From NCBI GenBank assembly GCA_963754445.1, contig CAVWFT010000002.1, positions 1,488,001 through 1,552,000 on the forward strand: 64,000 nucleotides of DNA. The letters run 5' to 3'. Position 1 is the first letter of the stretch. Each line of letters starts with the position of its first letter. Made by a program: the position numbers and the translations under genes. Of this stretch, positions 26,058 to 34,618 are shown in pieces. Origin of the DNA: Bog-473 sp963754445. Its GTDB lineage: Bacteria; Actinomycetota; Acidimicrobiia; Acidimicrobiales; RAAP-2. Below the pieces are notes generated by a model, which had not been told where the DNA came from, searched no databases, and was given only the letters and a program-made list of their open reading frames with translations.

Positions 26058-27257
26058 GTGACGCTCACCAGTGAATCCGACGTCTACTACGACCCGTACG
26101 ACTTCGAGATCGACGCGGATCCCTACCCGGTCTGGAAGCGGCTGCGCGACGAGGCGCCCCTGTACTGGAACGAGAAGTACGAGTTCTTCGCGCTGAGCCG
26201 CTGGGACGACGTCGACGCGGCCATGCTCGACTGGAAGACCTACATCTCGGGTCGCGGGTCGGTGCTCGAGATGATCCGGGCCAACATCGAGATGCCGTCG
26301 GGAATGATCCTGATGGAGGATCCCCCCATCCACGACATCCACCGCTCGTTGCTCTCCCGGGTCTTCACGCCCAAGAAGATGGCGGCGGTCGAGCCGAAGG
26401 TGCGGGCCTACTGCGCCGAGGTGCTCGATCCACTGGCCGGCAGCGGCGGCTTCGACTTCATCGCCGATCTGGGCGCGTTCATGCCCATGCGGACCATCGG
26501 CATGCTGCTGGGCATCCCCGAGTCCGATCAGGAGGCGCTGCGCCAGCGCATCGACGACGGCCTGCGGCTCGAAGAGGGCAAGGAGCCCGACATCGCGGCC
26601 GACGCCATCGCCCAGGCCGAGGTGTTCGCCGAGTACATCGAGTGGCGGGCCGCCCACCCCTCCGACGACCTCATGACCGAGCTGCTGAACGCGGAGTTCG
26701 AGGACGAGACGGGCACGGTGCGCAAGCTGACCCGCAACGAGGTCCTCGTCTACACCAGCCTGGTGGCCAGCGCGGGCAACGAGACGACGACGCGCCTCAT
26801 CGGCTTCACGGGCGAGGTGCTGGCCCGCCACCCGGACCAGCGCCGCCAGATCGCCCAGGACCGGTCGCTCGTGAACCCGGCGATCGAGGAGCTGCTCCGC
26901 TTCGAGGCGCCGTCACCCGTCCAGTCGCGCTATGTGACGGCGGACGTGGAGTGGCACGGCACGCCGGTGCCCGAGGGCAGCGTCATGGTGCTGCTCAACG
27001 GCTCGGCCAACCGGGACGAGCGCCATTTCCCCGACGGCGACTCGTTCGACATCCACCGGGAGCCGGGGCGCCACCAGTCCTTCGGCTACGGCATCCACCT
27101 CTGCCTGGGCGCCGCCCTGGCCCGGCTCGAGGGGCGGGTGGCTCTCGACGAGGTCATGAGCCGCTTCCCGGAGTGGGAGGTCGACTACGACAATGCCCGG
27201 CGCGGTCGGACGTCGACCGTGCGCGGGTGGGAGAGCCTGCCTGTGCGCGTGCCATGA
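26058..27257 (+). CDS. Cytochrome P450 (bacterial class I type) A
   Basis: A 399-residue soluble P450. The I-helix reads ASAGNETTTRLIG near residue 240, ExxR is EELLRF near 275, and the haem-binding loop is FGYGIHLCLGAALARLE near 345, with the cysteine ligand present. GTG start, 14 bases after ALDH. It needs a ferredoxin and reductase, which are not in this window. The N-terminus DPYDFEIDADPYPVWKRLRDEAPLYW is that of CYP125/CYP142-like and terpenoid-type actinobacterial P450s; the exact subfamily cannot be fixed by eye. Confidence 0.92.
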   Translation: MTLTSESDVYYDPYDFEIDADPYPVWKRLRDEAPLYWNEKYEFFALSRWDDVDAAMLDWKTYISGRGSVLEMIRANIEMPSGMILMEDPPIHDIHRSLLSRVFTPKKMAAVEPKVRAYCAEVLDPLAGSGGFDFIADLGAFMPMRTIGMLLGIPESDQEALRQRIDDGLRLEEGKEPDIAADAIAQAEVFAEYIEWRAAHPSDDLMTELLNAEFEDETGTVRKLTRNEVLVYTSLVASAGNETTTRLIGFTGEVLARHPDQRRQIAQDRSLVNPAIEELLRFEAPSPVQSRYVTADVEWHGTPVPEGSVMVLLNGSANRDERHFPDGDSFDIHREPGRHQSFGYGIHLCLGAALARLEGRVALDEVMSRFPEWEVDYDNARRGRTSTVRGWESLPVRVP

Positions 27258-27303
27258 CGACGCGTCCCGCCACCCACCCGGCCGCCCTGGAGAGGAGACC
27301 CCG

Positions 27304-28572
27304 ATGAATCTGGAAGACATGATCCTCGTCTCGATCGACGACCACATGATCGAGCCGCCCCACATGTACGAGAACCACGTGCCGAAGAAATGGTTGTCCG
27401 AGGCGCCCAAGGTGGTGCACGAGAACGGCATCGACCAGTGGGAGTTCCAGGGGGAGAAGACGTCGACCTCCTTCGGCATGTCCGCCACCGTGGGCTGGCC
27501 CCGCGAGGAGTGGGGGTTCAACCCCGGGACCTACACCGAGCTGCGGCCGGGTTGCTTCGACGTGCACGAGCGGGTGCGCGACATGAACGCCAACGGCGTG
27601 CTCGGCTCCATGTGCTTCCCCACCATGGCGGGCTGGAACGCCCGCACCTTCTCCGAGGCGAGCGACAAGGAAATCGCGCTCGTCATGCTCCAGGCCTACA
27701 ACGACTGGGCCATCGACGAGTGGTGCGGGGCGTACCCGGGCCGCTTCATCCCGCTCGGCATCGTGCCGATGTGGGACATCGACGCCGCCGTGGCCGAGGT
27801 GCACCGGTTGGCCAAGAAGGGGTGTCGTTCCATCAGCTTCCTCGAAACACCCCACGTCCAGGGGTTCCCGAGCTTCCTCTCGGGCTACTGGGATCCGATG
27901 CTGAAGGCCCTGTCGGACGAGAACATGGTGCTGTCCCTGCACATCGGTGCGGGCTTCGCGGTCATCCAACGGCCGGAGGAGGCGCCGGTCGACCACCTCA
28001 TGGTCCTGGCCTGCCAGATCAGCGCCATCACGGCCCAGGACCTCTTGTTCGGTCCCACGCTGCGTCGCTTCCCCGAGCTGAAGGTGGCCCTGTCCGAGGG
28101 CGGCATCGGCTGGATCCCCTTCTACTTCGACCGCATCGACCGCCACTTCAACAACCAGGCCTGGCTCCACGGCGGTGGCGACTTCGGTGGGAAACAGCCG
28201 TCGGAGGTCTTCCAGGACCACATCCTGGCCTGCTACATCACCGACCCCTCGGGCCTGCTGCTCCGCGACCGGATCGGCATCGACAACATCGCCTGGGAAT
28301 GCGACTACCCCCACACCGATACGACGTGGCCCGAGTCGCCCGAGTTCGCCTGGAACGAGCTGCAGCAGGCGGGCTGCCGGGACGACGAGATCCACAAGAT
28401 CACCTGGGAGAACGCCTGCCGCTTCTACAGCTGGGACCCGTTCGAGCACACGAGCAGGGAACAGGCCACGGTGGGGGCGTTGCGCGCCGAGACCCCCGAC
28501 GTGGACGTGACGCGCATGTCGAAGGACGAGTGGCGCCAGCGCAACGAGAAGGCCGGGATCGGCGCCATCTGA
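27304..28572 (+). CDS. Amidohydrolase-2 family metal-dependent enzyme B (within P450 operon)
   Basis: A 422-residue ACMSD-like TIM barrel. Metal-site candidates are the N-terminal SIDDHMIEPPHMY (D-x-H), SLHIGAG near residue 220 and the C-terminal ECDYPHTD. It is longer than the 395-401-residue paralogues at 7856, 35820 and 50324 through its C-terminal tail. GAGAGGAGACC precedes the ATG. Third gene of the ALDH operon. The position between a P450 and acyl-CoA dehydrogenases implies a hydrolytic or decarboxylating step in the same pathway. Confidence 0.85.
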   Translation: MNLEDMILVSIDDHMIEPPHMYENHVPKKWLSEAPKVVHENGIDQWEFQGEKTSTSFGMSATVGWPREEWGFNPGTYTELRPGCFDVHERVRDMNANGVLGSMCFPTMAGWNARTFSEASDKEIALVMLQAYNDWAIDEWCGAYPGRFIPLGIVPMWDIDAAVAEVHRLAKKGCRSISFLETPHVQGFPSFLSGYWDPMLKALSDENMVLSLHIGAGFAVIQRPEEAPVDHLMVLACQISAITAQDLLFGPTLRRFPELKVALSEGGIGWIPFYFDRIDRHFNNQAWLHGGGDFGGKQPSEVFQDHILACYITDPSGLLLRDRIGIDNIAWECDYPHTDTTWPESPEFAWNELQQAGCRDDEIHKITWENACRFYSWDPFEHTSREQATVGALRAETPDVDVTRMSKDEWRQRNEKAGIGAI

Positions 28573-28596
28573 GCCGGCCGGTTGGCCCCGGCCGGC
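28573..28596 (+). other. GC hairpin between amidohydrolase and acyl-CoA dehydrogenase genes
   Basis: GCCGGCCGG / CCGGCCGGC (9 bp) around TTGGCC, starting on the base after the stop codon. An alternative self-complementary fold, GCCCCGGCCGGCCGGGGC, overlaps it. It may be a partial terminator tuning expression of the distal operon genes. Confidence 0.4.
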
Positions 28597-28657
28597 CGGG
28601 GCGACCACACTGCACCATGCCCGCGCCACGAGACGAGAAGGAGAACCAGTCACCACC

Positions 28658-29794
28658 ATGCTGGTCGCACTGACCGAAGACCAACAGTTCTTCCGTGAGA
28701 CCACGGAGCGCTTCCTGGTCGAACTCGCGCCCCCCGACGCCCTGCGTCACCTGCGCGAGGACACGACCGGGTACGACCCGACCTATTGGCGTCGCGGCGC
28801 CGAGCTGGGCTGGACGTCCCTGCTCGTCGACGAGGCGCACGGGGGCGGCAGCATCAGCGACTGCGGCCTGGTCGATCTCAGCCTGGTGGCGCACGAGTTC
28901 GGCCACCACGCCGCGCCGGGACCGCTGATGCCGACCAACATCGTGGCGGCCGCCCTGAGCGCACACGACGTCCACGGCGACGTGCTGGCCGGCCTGCTCG
29001 CCGGCGAGGCCGTGGCCGCCTGGTCCCTCCCGGAACTGGGGTCCGAGGTGGGCACGTGGCGCACCGGGTTGTCGGTGCGGAGGGCCGGGGACGGCTTCGT
29101 CCTCTCCGGCACGGTGGCCCCGGTGGAGGCGGCCCGGCAGGCCACGCACGTGCTGGTGACGGCGGCCGACGGTGACGGGCTGACCCAGCTGCTGGTGCCG
29201 GTGTCGACCGACGGTGTCACGGTGCGCGCGATGGAATCGGTCGATCTGACGCGACGCTTCGGTTCGGTGACCTTCGCAGACGTCGCGCTCGGCGCGGACG
29301 CACTGGTGGGGGAGCCGGGGCGTGCCGCCGCCGCGCTGGAGCGCCAGTTCCTCCAGGCCGTGTCGATCCTCAACGCAGAGACGGTCGGTGCGATGCAGGC
29401 CGCCTTCGACCTGACCGTCGAATGGGGCCTCGATCGCTACACCTTCGGACGCCCGCTGGCGTCCTACCAGGCGATCAAGCACCGCTTCGCCGACATGTTG
29501 ACCTGGCTCGAGGCCAGCCACGCCATCAGCGACGCCGCCTGTCGCGCCGTGGGCGAGGCCGCTCCCGGCGCCTTCGAGCTCTCGAGCGCGGCGAAGGCAT
29601 ACGTGGGCCAGTACGGAGCCGACCTGATCCAGGACTGCGTGCAGATCCACGGCGGCATCGGGGTCACGTTCGAGCACGACCTCCACCTGTACCTGCGCCG
29701 CCTGACCGTCGACCGCTCCCTGGCCGGCACGCCGGCCGAGCATCGGCGCCAGGTGGCACTCCAGCACGCCGCCGCCTCGGGAGTGGCCGCATGA
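28658..29794 (+). CDS. Acyl-CoA dehydrogenase subunit (FadE-like, 378 residues)
   Basis: Acyl-CoA dehydrogenase fold: N-terminal helices, LSLVAHEFGHHAAPGPL, the middle beta domain (SGTVAPVEAARQATHVLV) and a C-terminal domain ending DCVQIHGGIGVTFEHDLHLYLRRL. The usual flavin loop is weak in the N-terminal half (AAWSLPELGSEVGTWR). The stop overlaps the next acyl-CoA dehydrogenase start (ATGA). Tightly paired, divergent subunits are the hallmark of the heterotetrameric FadE enzymes of steroid breakdown (ChsE type), so this is probably one half of such a complex. Confidence 0.85.
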   Translation: MLVALTEDQQFFRETTERFLVELAPPDALRHLREDTTGYDPTYWRRGAELGWTSLLVDEAHGGGSISDCGLVDLSLVAHEFGHHAAPGPLMPTNIVAAALSAHDVHGDVLAGLLAGEAVAAWSLPELGSEVGTWRTGLSVRRAGDGFVLSGTVAPVEAARQATHVLVTAADGDGLTQLLVPVSTDGVTVRAMESVDLTRRFGSVTFADVALGADALVGEPGRAAAALERQFLQAVSILNAETVGAMQAAFDLTVEWGLDRYTFGRPLASYQAIKHRFADMLTWLEASHAISDAACRAVGEAAPGAFELSSAAKAYVGQYGADLIQDCVQIHGGIGVTFEHDLHLYLRRLTVDRSLAGTPAEHRRQVALQHAAASGVAA

Positions 29795-31080
29795 GCGCCC
29801 TGCGCGCCGAGGCGCTCGACGAGTCCGAGGACATGGAAGATCTCGAGACCTTCCGGCAGCGGGCCCGCACTTTCGTCCGGGCCAACCTGCGGGAGGCGTC
29901 GCCCGAGGAGTTGCGGTGGAGCCGGGGCACGTTGGCCGAGGAAGAGGAGCTGGCCCTGGTGGCCCGCGACCGCGAGCTCCAGCGCATGCTCTTCGAGGGC
30001 GGGATGGCCGGCATCTGCTTCCCTCGCGAGTACGGGGGACAAGGCCTGACCCAGGCACATCAGCGGGTGCTCAACGAGGAGCTCGAGAACCGCGAGTTCC
30101 CGATGCGCTTCCAGGTGCCGACCTTCTCACCCTGCGCCGCGGTGATCCTCGAGTACGGCACCGAGGAGCAGAAGAGGCGTCACCTCCCGGCCATCTTGCG
30201 CGGTGAGGAGCTGTGGATGCAGTTCCTGTCCGAGCCGAGCGGTGGTTCCGACGTGGCCGGCGCGCTCACCACGGCCGTGCGGGACGGCGACCAGTGGGTG
30301 CTCAATGGTTCCAAGGTCTGGACCACCGGGGCCTGGTGGTCGGACTGGGGCCTGGTCCTGGCCCGGACCAACTGGGACGTGCCCAAGCACCGGGGCCTGA
30401 CCGTGTTCATGCTGCCCATCCACCAGGACGGCATCGACGTGCACCGCATCGAGATGCTCAACGGCTCGCGCGAGTTCTGCCAGGAGTTCATCACCGACGT
30501 GGTGGTTCCCGACGGCGACCGCATCGGCGCCGTCGACGACGGCTGGACCGTCGGCACCCGTTGGATGTTCCACGAGCGCATGCTGTTCAACTCGCCCTAC
30601 GTGAACAACCCGGTGGGTCGGATCCGCGGGGGGTCGAACGGCAGCACCGTGTACATGGTGGCCCAGGAGCTGGGGCTCATGGCCGATCCGGCCGTGCAGG
30701 AGCTCGTGGGCGAGGCCCGCGTGTTCGAACTGGTGGCCGAGGAGCTGCACACCCGGGTGGGCGACAGCATCCGGGCCGGCACGCGCAGCGACCAGGCGGC
30801 TGCCATCGGGCGCCTGTTCCACGGCATGGCCACCAGCCGCTCGGCCACCCTCGGACTGGAGGTGGCCGGCTCGGCCGGAGCGGCCTGGAGTGGGGATGGC
30901 GAAGTGGCGGACGCCGCGGTCAACTTCCTCATGCGCCAGGTCGGCAGCATCGGTGGCGGCACCACCGAGATGGCGCGCAACGTGATCAGCGAGCGGGTGC
31001 TCGGCATGCCGCGCGAGCGCACGCTCGATCGTGACGTTCCATTCCGGGACGTGCCGCGCAGCCGACCGAGCTCTTCATAG
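29791..31080 (+). CDS. Acyl-CoA dehydrogenase subunit (FadE-like, 429 residues)
   Basis: Partner of the preceding subunit. Visible are FPREYGGQGLTQAHQRVLNEEL, the FAD loop QFLSEPSGGSDVAGALTTA near residue 145, WVLNGSKVWTTGAWWSDWGLVLARTN, and the C-terminal QVGSIGGGTTEMARNVISERVLGMPRE, the nucleotide-binding block of the family. It carries the better-preserved flavin site of the two. Start ATG 29791 overlaps the upstream stop. Confidence 0.87.
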   Translation: MSALRAEALDESEDMEDLETFRQRARTFVRANLREASPEELRWSRGTLAEEEELALVARDRELQRMLFEGGMAGICFPREYGGQGLTQAHQRVLNEELENREFPMRFQVPTFSPCAAVILEYGTEEQKRRHLPAILRGEELWMQFLSEPSGGSDVAGALTTAVRDGDQWVLNGSKVWTTGAWWSDWGLVLARTNWDVPKHRGLTVFMLPIHQDGIDVHRIEMLNGSREFCQEFITDVVVPDGDRIGAVDDGWTVGTRWMFHERMLFNSPYVNNPVGRIRGGSNGSTVYMVAQELGLMADPAVQELVGEARVFELVAEELHTRVGDSIRAGTRSDQAAAIGRLFHGMATSRSATLGLEVAGSAGAAWSGDGEVADAAVNFLMRQVGSIGGGTTEMARNVISERVLGMPRERTLDRDVPFRDVPRSRPSSS

Positions 31081-31120
31081 ACGCCGGCGGCGGGAGCCGC
31101 CTCGACAAGGGGGTCGCGCA

Positions 31121-31978
31121 ATGGCACGAGCAACCGTGAACGGTCTCACGCTCGGGTACGAGGTCATCGGGGAGCCGGGTCGCCCGTGGGTCATCACACC
31201 CGGCGGGCGCTTCACCAAGGAGTCGCCGGGCGTGCGCGAGCTCGCCGTCGAACTGGCCAAGGCGGGCAACCAGGTGCTGATCTGGGACCGCCCGAACTGC
31301 GGCGAGTCCGACGTGTGCTTCGAGGGGAGCTCGGAGTCGGCCATGCAGGCTGACGCGCTGGTGGCCCTGCTCGAGCACCTCGACATGACGCCGGCCGTCA
31401 TCGCCGGGGGATCCGGCGGCGCGCGCGTCTCCCTGCTCGCCGCGTCCCGGCACCCCGAAGCGGCGGCCGGTGTCGCCGTCTGGTGGATCAGCGGCGGGGT
31501 CTACGGGCTCCTGTCGCTGGCCACGCACTACTGCGGCGGTTCGCTGGGCGAGGCCTGGCGGGACGGCATGGAGGCGGTGGCCGACCTCGAGGAGTGGCAA
31601 GAGGTCATCGGGCTGAATCCCTCGAACCGCCAGCGCATCATCGACCAGGATCGCCGGGAGTTCATCGCGGCCATGGAGCGTTGGATGCTCGCCTACTGCC
31701 CGCGCGACGGTGAGCACATCCCCGGACTGCCCGACGACGAGGCGCGGGCGATGGACCTGCCTGCTCTGGTCTTTCGCAGTGGGGAGAGCGACCCTCACCA
31801 CACCCGGGCCACCTCGGAGGCGCTGGCCGAGCTCCTGCCGCGGGCCGAGCTGGTCGAGCCGCCGTGGGGCGACCGCGAATGGATCGAGCGCCAGGACGCC
31901 CGCGGCGAAGGGCTCTTCGCCCGTTGGCCGCGCCTGGCCCCGCAACTCCTGGCCTGGCAGGCCGAGGCGCTGGCCTAA
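31121..31978 (+). CDS. Alpha/beta-hydrolase fold protein
   Basis: A 285-residue alpha/beta hydrolase: WVITPGG oxyanion region, DRPNCGESD, the nucleophile elbow GGSGGAR near residue 100 and the acid candidate SGESDPHH near 225. The histidine expected near the C-terminus after the last strand is not evident; that region reads VEPPWGDREW, though DPHH supplies histidines nearby. Last gene of the ALDH/P450 operon; its stop overlaps the convergent TetR stop by four bases. Substrate unknown; ester or C-C bond hydrolysis is possible. Confidence 0.78.
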   Translation: MARATVNGLTLGYEVIGEPGRPWVITPGGRFTKESPGVRELAVELAKAGNQVLIWDRPNCGESDVCFEGSSESAMQADALVALLEHLDMTPAVIAGGSGGARVSLLAASRHPEAAAGVAVWWISGGVYGLLSLATHYCGGSLGEAWRDGMEAVADLEEWQEVIGLNPSNRQRIIDQDRREFIAAMERWMLAYCPRDGEHIPGLPDDEARAMDLPALVFRSGESDPHHTRATSEALAELLPRAELVEPPWGDREWIERQDARGEGLFARWPRLAPQLLAWQAEALA

Positions 31979-32682
31979 TCCCCGTTGGCTTCGGAGCCGG
32001 TCGCAGAGGTCACGGAGCGGAGCCTGCCCTCACCTTCCTCGATGCCCAGGGCCTTGACGAAGAGGAGCGTGAGCTGCTCCACCCCGGTCTCGATGTCGGC
32101 GTCGAGCAGACCCTGGACGAACCACATCTCCGGGAACCGGTAGGTCATCGACCCGAGCGCGGCGGCCGCGATGTCGGGGTCGAGCCGTGGGTCGGCCAGA
32201 CCGTGGCGTTGGAGGCTGCGGATGGAGCTGGCCACCTCGTCGTGGTGCAGCCGGTGCCGTTCTGCCCGCAGCGCGCTGATCTCGGGATCGAAGCGGGAGA
32301 CCTGTTCGATGACGCCCATGATGCGGGCCTCGTCGCGATAGCTGCGCAGGTGCTGCCCGAGCGCTTCGCGGATGCGCTCGGTCGGCCGGGCCGAGGACTG
32401 GGCCAAGATGACACTGGTCATCGGCTCGCTGAGGCGTTCCTCCACCTCGGCCGCCACCTCGCGGAACACCTCTTCCTTGGAATCGAAGTAGTGGTAGAAG
32501 GAGCCGTGCGAGAGGCCGGCCTTCTCGGCGATATCGGAGATCCTGGCGTCGAGAAAGCCGTCGCGCTCGAAGACCTCCTTGGCTGCCGCCACCAGGCGGG
32601 CCCGGGTCTCGACACCTTTGCGCGACCGCGGCCCGCTCGGCTTGTCGGTGCCGTTGGCCTCGGTGGGTTGCGCGGTCGTCAC
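31975..32682 (-). CDS. TetR-family regulator, candidate for the shared catabolic operator
   Basis: A 235-residue TetR with a basic leader (GPRSRKGVETRARLV) and HTH at residues about 30-75 (AAKEVFERDGFLDARISDIAEKAGLSHGSFYHYFDSKEEVF). The ligand domain covers about 80-215. GTG 32682 is preceded by AAGGAGGC. It is the only intact TetR inside the block of genes carrying the shared TTGACGTC-type operator, so it is the first candidate for that regulon, although no copy of the motif lies at its own promoter. GGAC-N7-GTCC at 32721-32735 overlaps a possible -10 and might be a separate autoregulatory site. Confidence 0.85.
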   Translation of the reverse strand: MTTAQPTEANGTDKPSGPRSRKGVETRARLVAAAKEVFERDGFLDARISDIAEKAGLSHGSFYHYFDSKEEVFREVAAEVEERLSEPMTSVILAQSSARPTERIREALGQHLRSYRDEARIMGVIEQVSRFDPEISALRAERHRLHHDEVASSIRSLQRHGLADPRLDPDIAAAALGSMTYRFPEMWFVQGLLDADIETGVEQLTLLFVKALGIEEGEGRLRSVTSATGSEANGD

Positions 32683-32788
32683 GCGCGCCTCCTTCCGTGC
32701 CGGCTGTGCGGCCGGCGGTTGGACAAATGTAGTCCTCCCCTTTTGCCGCCCCGGGGGACCGGTCGGGTCCACACGATCCTCACGGTCG

Positions 32789-34429
32789 TCACGCGTCCTT
32801 CCGTTGCAGCAGCATCACACCCGAAGGTGTGCCACCGCCCGAGGTGACGATGGCGGTCTTCGCGTCGCGCACCTGGCGTTCGTCGGCTTCGTGGCGCAGC
32901 TGCTGCACCGCTTCGTAGATGAAGCCGAACCCGTGCGTGCGGCCCTCCGAGAGCTGCCCCCCGTGCGGGTTGACGGGCAGGTCGCCGTCGAGCGCGATGC
33001 GCCGGCCGCCGTCCAGCCAGTCGTTGGCCTCGCCGAAGCCGCAGAAGCCGAGGCCCTCGAGCCATGAGATCGCGTTGAAGGTGAAGCCGTCGTAGACGAG
33101 GGCCAGATCGACCTCGTCGTGGCGCACCCCGGTACGCGTCCACAGGTGGGCCGACTGCCCGAGCACTTGTGGTTCGTGGGTGACGGTGTCCTGATCCCAC
33201 GACACGCGCTCGAGGATCTGGGTACCGACGGCTTCGATGCGCACGGCGGGGTGGGGCAGGTCGTCTGCCACCGCCGCGTCCGACACGATCACGGCGATCG
33301 AAGCGTCACAGGGGACGTCGCAGTCGTAGAGACCGAACGGTGACGTGATCGGACGAGCGCCCATGTAGTCGTCCATCGTCATGGGGTCCCGGTAGATGGC
33401 CACGGGATTGCGGCCGGCATTGGTGCGCGCGTTGATGGCGATGTGGCCGAGCATCTCGCGGGGCGCGCCGTAGCGGTGCATGTACTGGTTGGCGTGCATC
33501 CCGATCCACTGGGAGGCCGACATGGCGCCGAACGGCGCGCGCCACTCCATCATGGAACCCGAGACCCGGGCCCCGCGCGGCGGCGCGATCCGGCCGCTCG
33601 CCATGAGGGCGGCGTGGGTCGAGGCCCACACGGTCCGGAAGCACAGCACGTGACGACAGAGCCCGGCCGCCACGGCCATGGCGGCGGCGATGACCGAGCC
33701 ACCGGGACCGGGGAGATCGAGCCCGCCGTTGTGCCAGGTGGGGTGGATGCGCAGCGCTTCCTCTATTTCGCTCGGCCCTCCCTCGGACATGCCGCCCGCG
33801 CCCAGGCCCGGATAGGTCGACAGGCCGTCGATGTCGTCGAGCGTCAACCCGGCGTCGGCGACGGCGGCCAGACAGGCGTCGACGGCGAGCTCCATCGGGT
33901 CCACCATGAGCCGCCGGCCCATGCGGGAGCGGCCGACACCGCTCAGGACGGCCCGGTGCTCGAAGCGATCGTCGCCGAGCGGCGGGCGCGGCGTCGGCCG
34001 CTGGGGCGGCGGCACCCGGTCGACCGGGTCGAGACGCCCGGTGGGCTCGAAGAGCGGGATCCACACGTCCTCGCGTTGCTCGAAGCGGACGGTCACCTCC
34101 TGGCCGATGCGGACCGTGTCGGGGTCGCATCCGACGATGTTCGTCGTGAGGTGGACCCGCGCGTCCTCGGCCAGGGCGACGTTGGCCACGACGTAGGGCG
34201 GGTCGACGTCGGGCAACCACCGGTGCTCGTTGACGGTGAAGCCGATCACCGTGGCCTTCCCCGACACCTCGGTCGGCTTGGACGACCGGCTCCGGCAGTA
34301 CGGACAGATGGTGACGGGCGGATGGATGAGCTGACCGCATTCCCCACAGCCCTGGATGCGCAGCACGCCGTCGGACCCCGAGGTCCAGAACCATTCGGTG
34401 GCCAGGGTGAGCTCAGGCAGCGGCGGCAT
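32789..34429 (-). CDS. Fused DUF35 (zinc ribbon/OB-fold) and SCP2-thiolase-like protein
   Basis: A 546-residue fusion of two normally separate subunits. Residues 1-140 are DUF35 with zinc ribbon CGEC/CPYC (about 28-48) and an OB-fold. Residues about 165-546 are a thiolase fold of the SCP2/Ltp type. The segment that should carry the acyl-accepting cysteine reads LDLPGPGGSVIAAAMAVAAGL, with no cysteine. Thiolysis is therefore unlikely and an aldolase-type role like Ltp2/DUF35 is suggested. Start ATG 34429 follows GAGGAGCTGGACTTCC. The promoter has shared operator site 5 some 45 bases upstream, divergent from an amidohydrolase gene. Confidence 0.85.
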   Translation of the reverse strand: MPPLPELTLATEWFWTSGSDGVLRIQGCGECGQLIHPPVTICPYCRSRSSKPTEVSGKATVIGFTVNEHRWLPDVDPPYVVANVALAEDARVHLTTNIVGCDPDTVRIGQEVTVRFEQREDVWIPLFEPTGRLDPVDRVPPPQRPTPRPPLGDDRFEHRAVLSGVGRSRMGRRLMVDPMELAVDACLAAVADAGLTLDDIDGLSTYPGLGAGGMSEGGPSEIEEALRIHPTWHNGGLDLPGPGGSVIAAAMAVAAGLCRHVLCFRTVWASTHAALMASGRIAPPRGARVSGSMMEWRAPFGAMSASQWIGMHANQYMHRYGAPREMLGHIAINARTNAGRNPVAIYRDPMTMDDYMGARPITSPFGLYDCDVPCDASIAVIVSDAAVADDLPHPAVRIEAVGTQILERVSWDQDTVTHEPQVLGQSAHLWTRTGVRHDEVDLALVYDGFTFNAISWLEGLGFCGFGEANDWLDGGRRIALDGDLPVNPHGGQLSEGRTHGFGFIYEAVQQLRHEADERQVRDAKTAIVTSGGGTPSGVMLLQRKDA

Positions 34430-34474
34430 GGAAGTCCAGCTCCTCGTGGGGTGATGCCGGGCGCAGGCGTCGGC

Positions 34475-34494
34475 TATTGACATCGACGTCGTAA
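34475..34494 (-). promoter_or_regulatory. Shared catabolic operator, site 5 (fused DUF35-thiolase gene)
   Basis: TATTGACATCGACGTCGTAA on the plus strand. In the direction of transcription GATTA takes the -10-like place before CGACGTCGATGTCAAT. It is one of two copies in the 180-base divergent region. Confidence 0.7.
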
Positions 34495-34572
34495 TCGAAC
34501 ACTGACCGCATGGTACGCCACCGCACCGTTCGTCTCACGGGTGAGCAGTCGTTCCGGCTCGGCTCCTGACCA

Positions 34573-34601
34573 TTGCCCCCCGATGGTCCCCACCCTAATA
34601 T
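34573..34601 (+). promoter_or_regulatory. Promoter of the amidohydrolase at 34610 (leaderless)
   Basis: TTGCCC (34573-34578), 17-base spacer, TAATAT (34596-34601), then ATG eight bases later. Transcription would begin at or beside the start codon. Confidence 0.55.
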
Positions 34602-34618
34602 CGACGTCGATGTTAAAG
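34599..34618 (+). promoter_or_regulatory. Shared catabolic operator, site 6 (amidohydrolase 34610)
   Basis: TATCGACGTCGATGTTAAAG, overlapping the -10 box and the start codon of the gene it should control. Confidence 0.72.
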
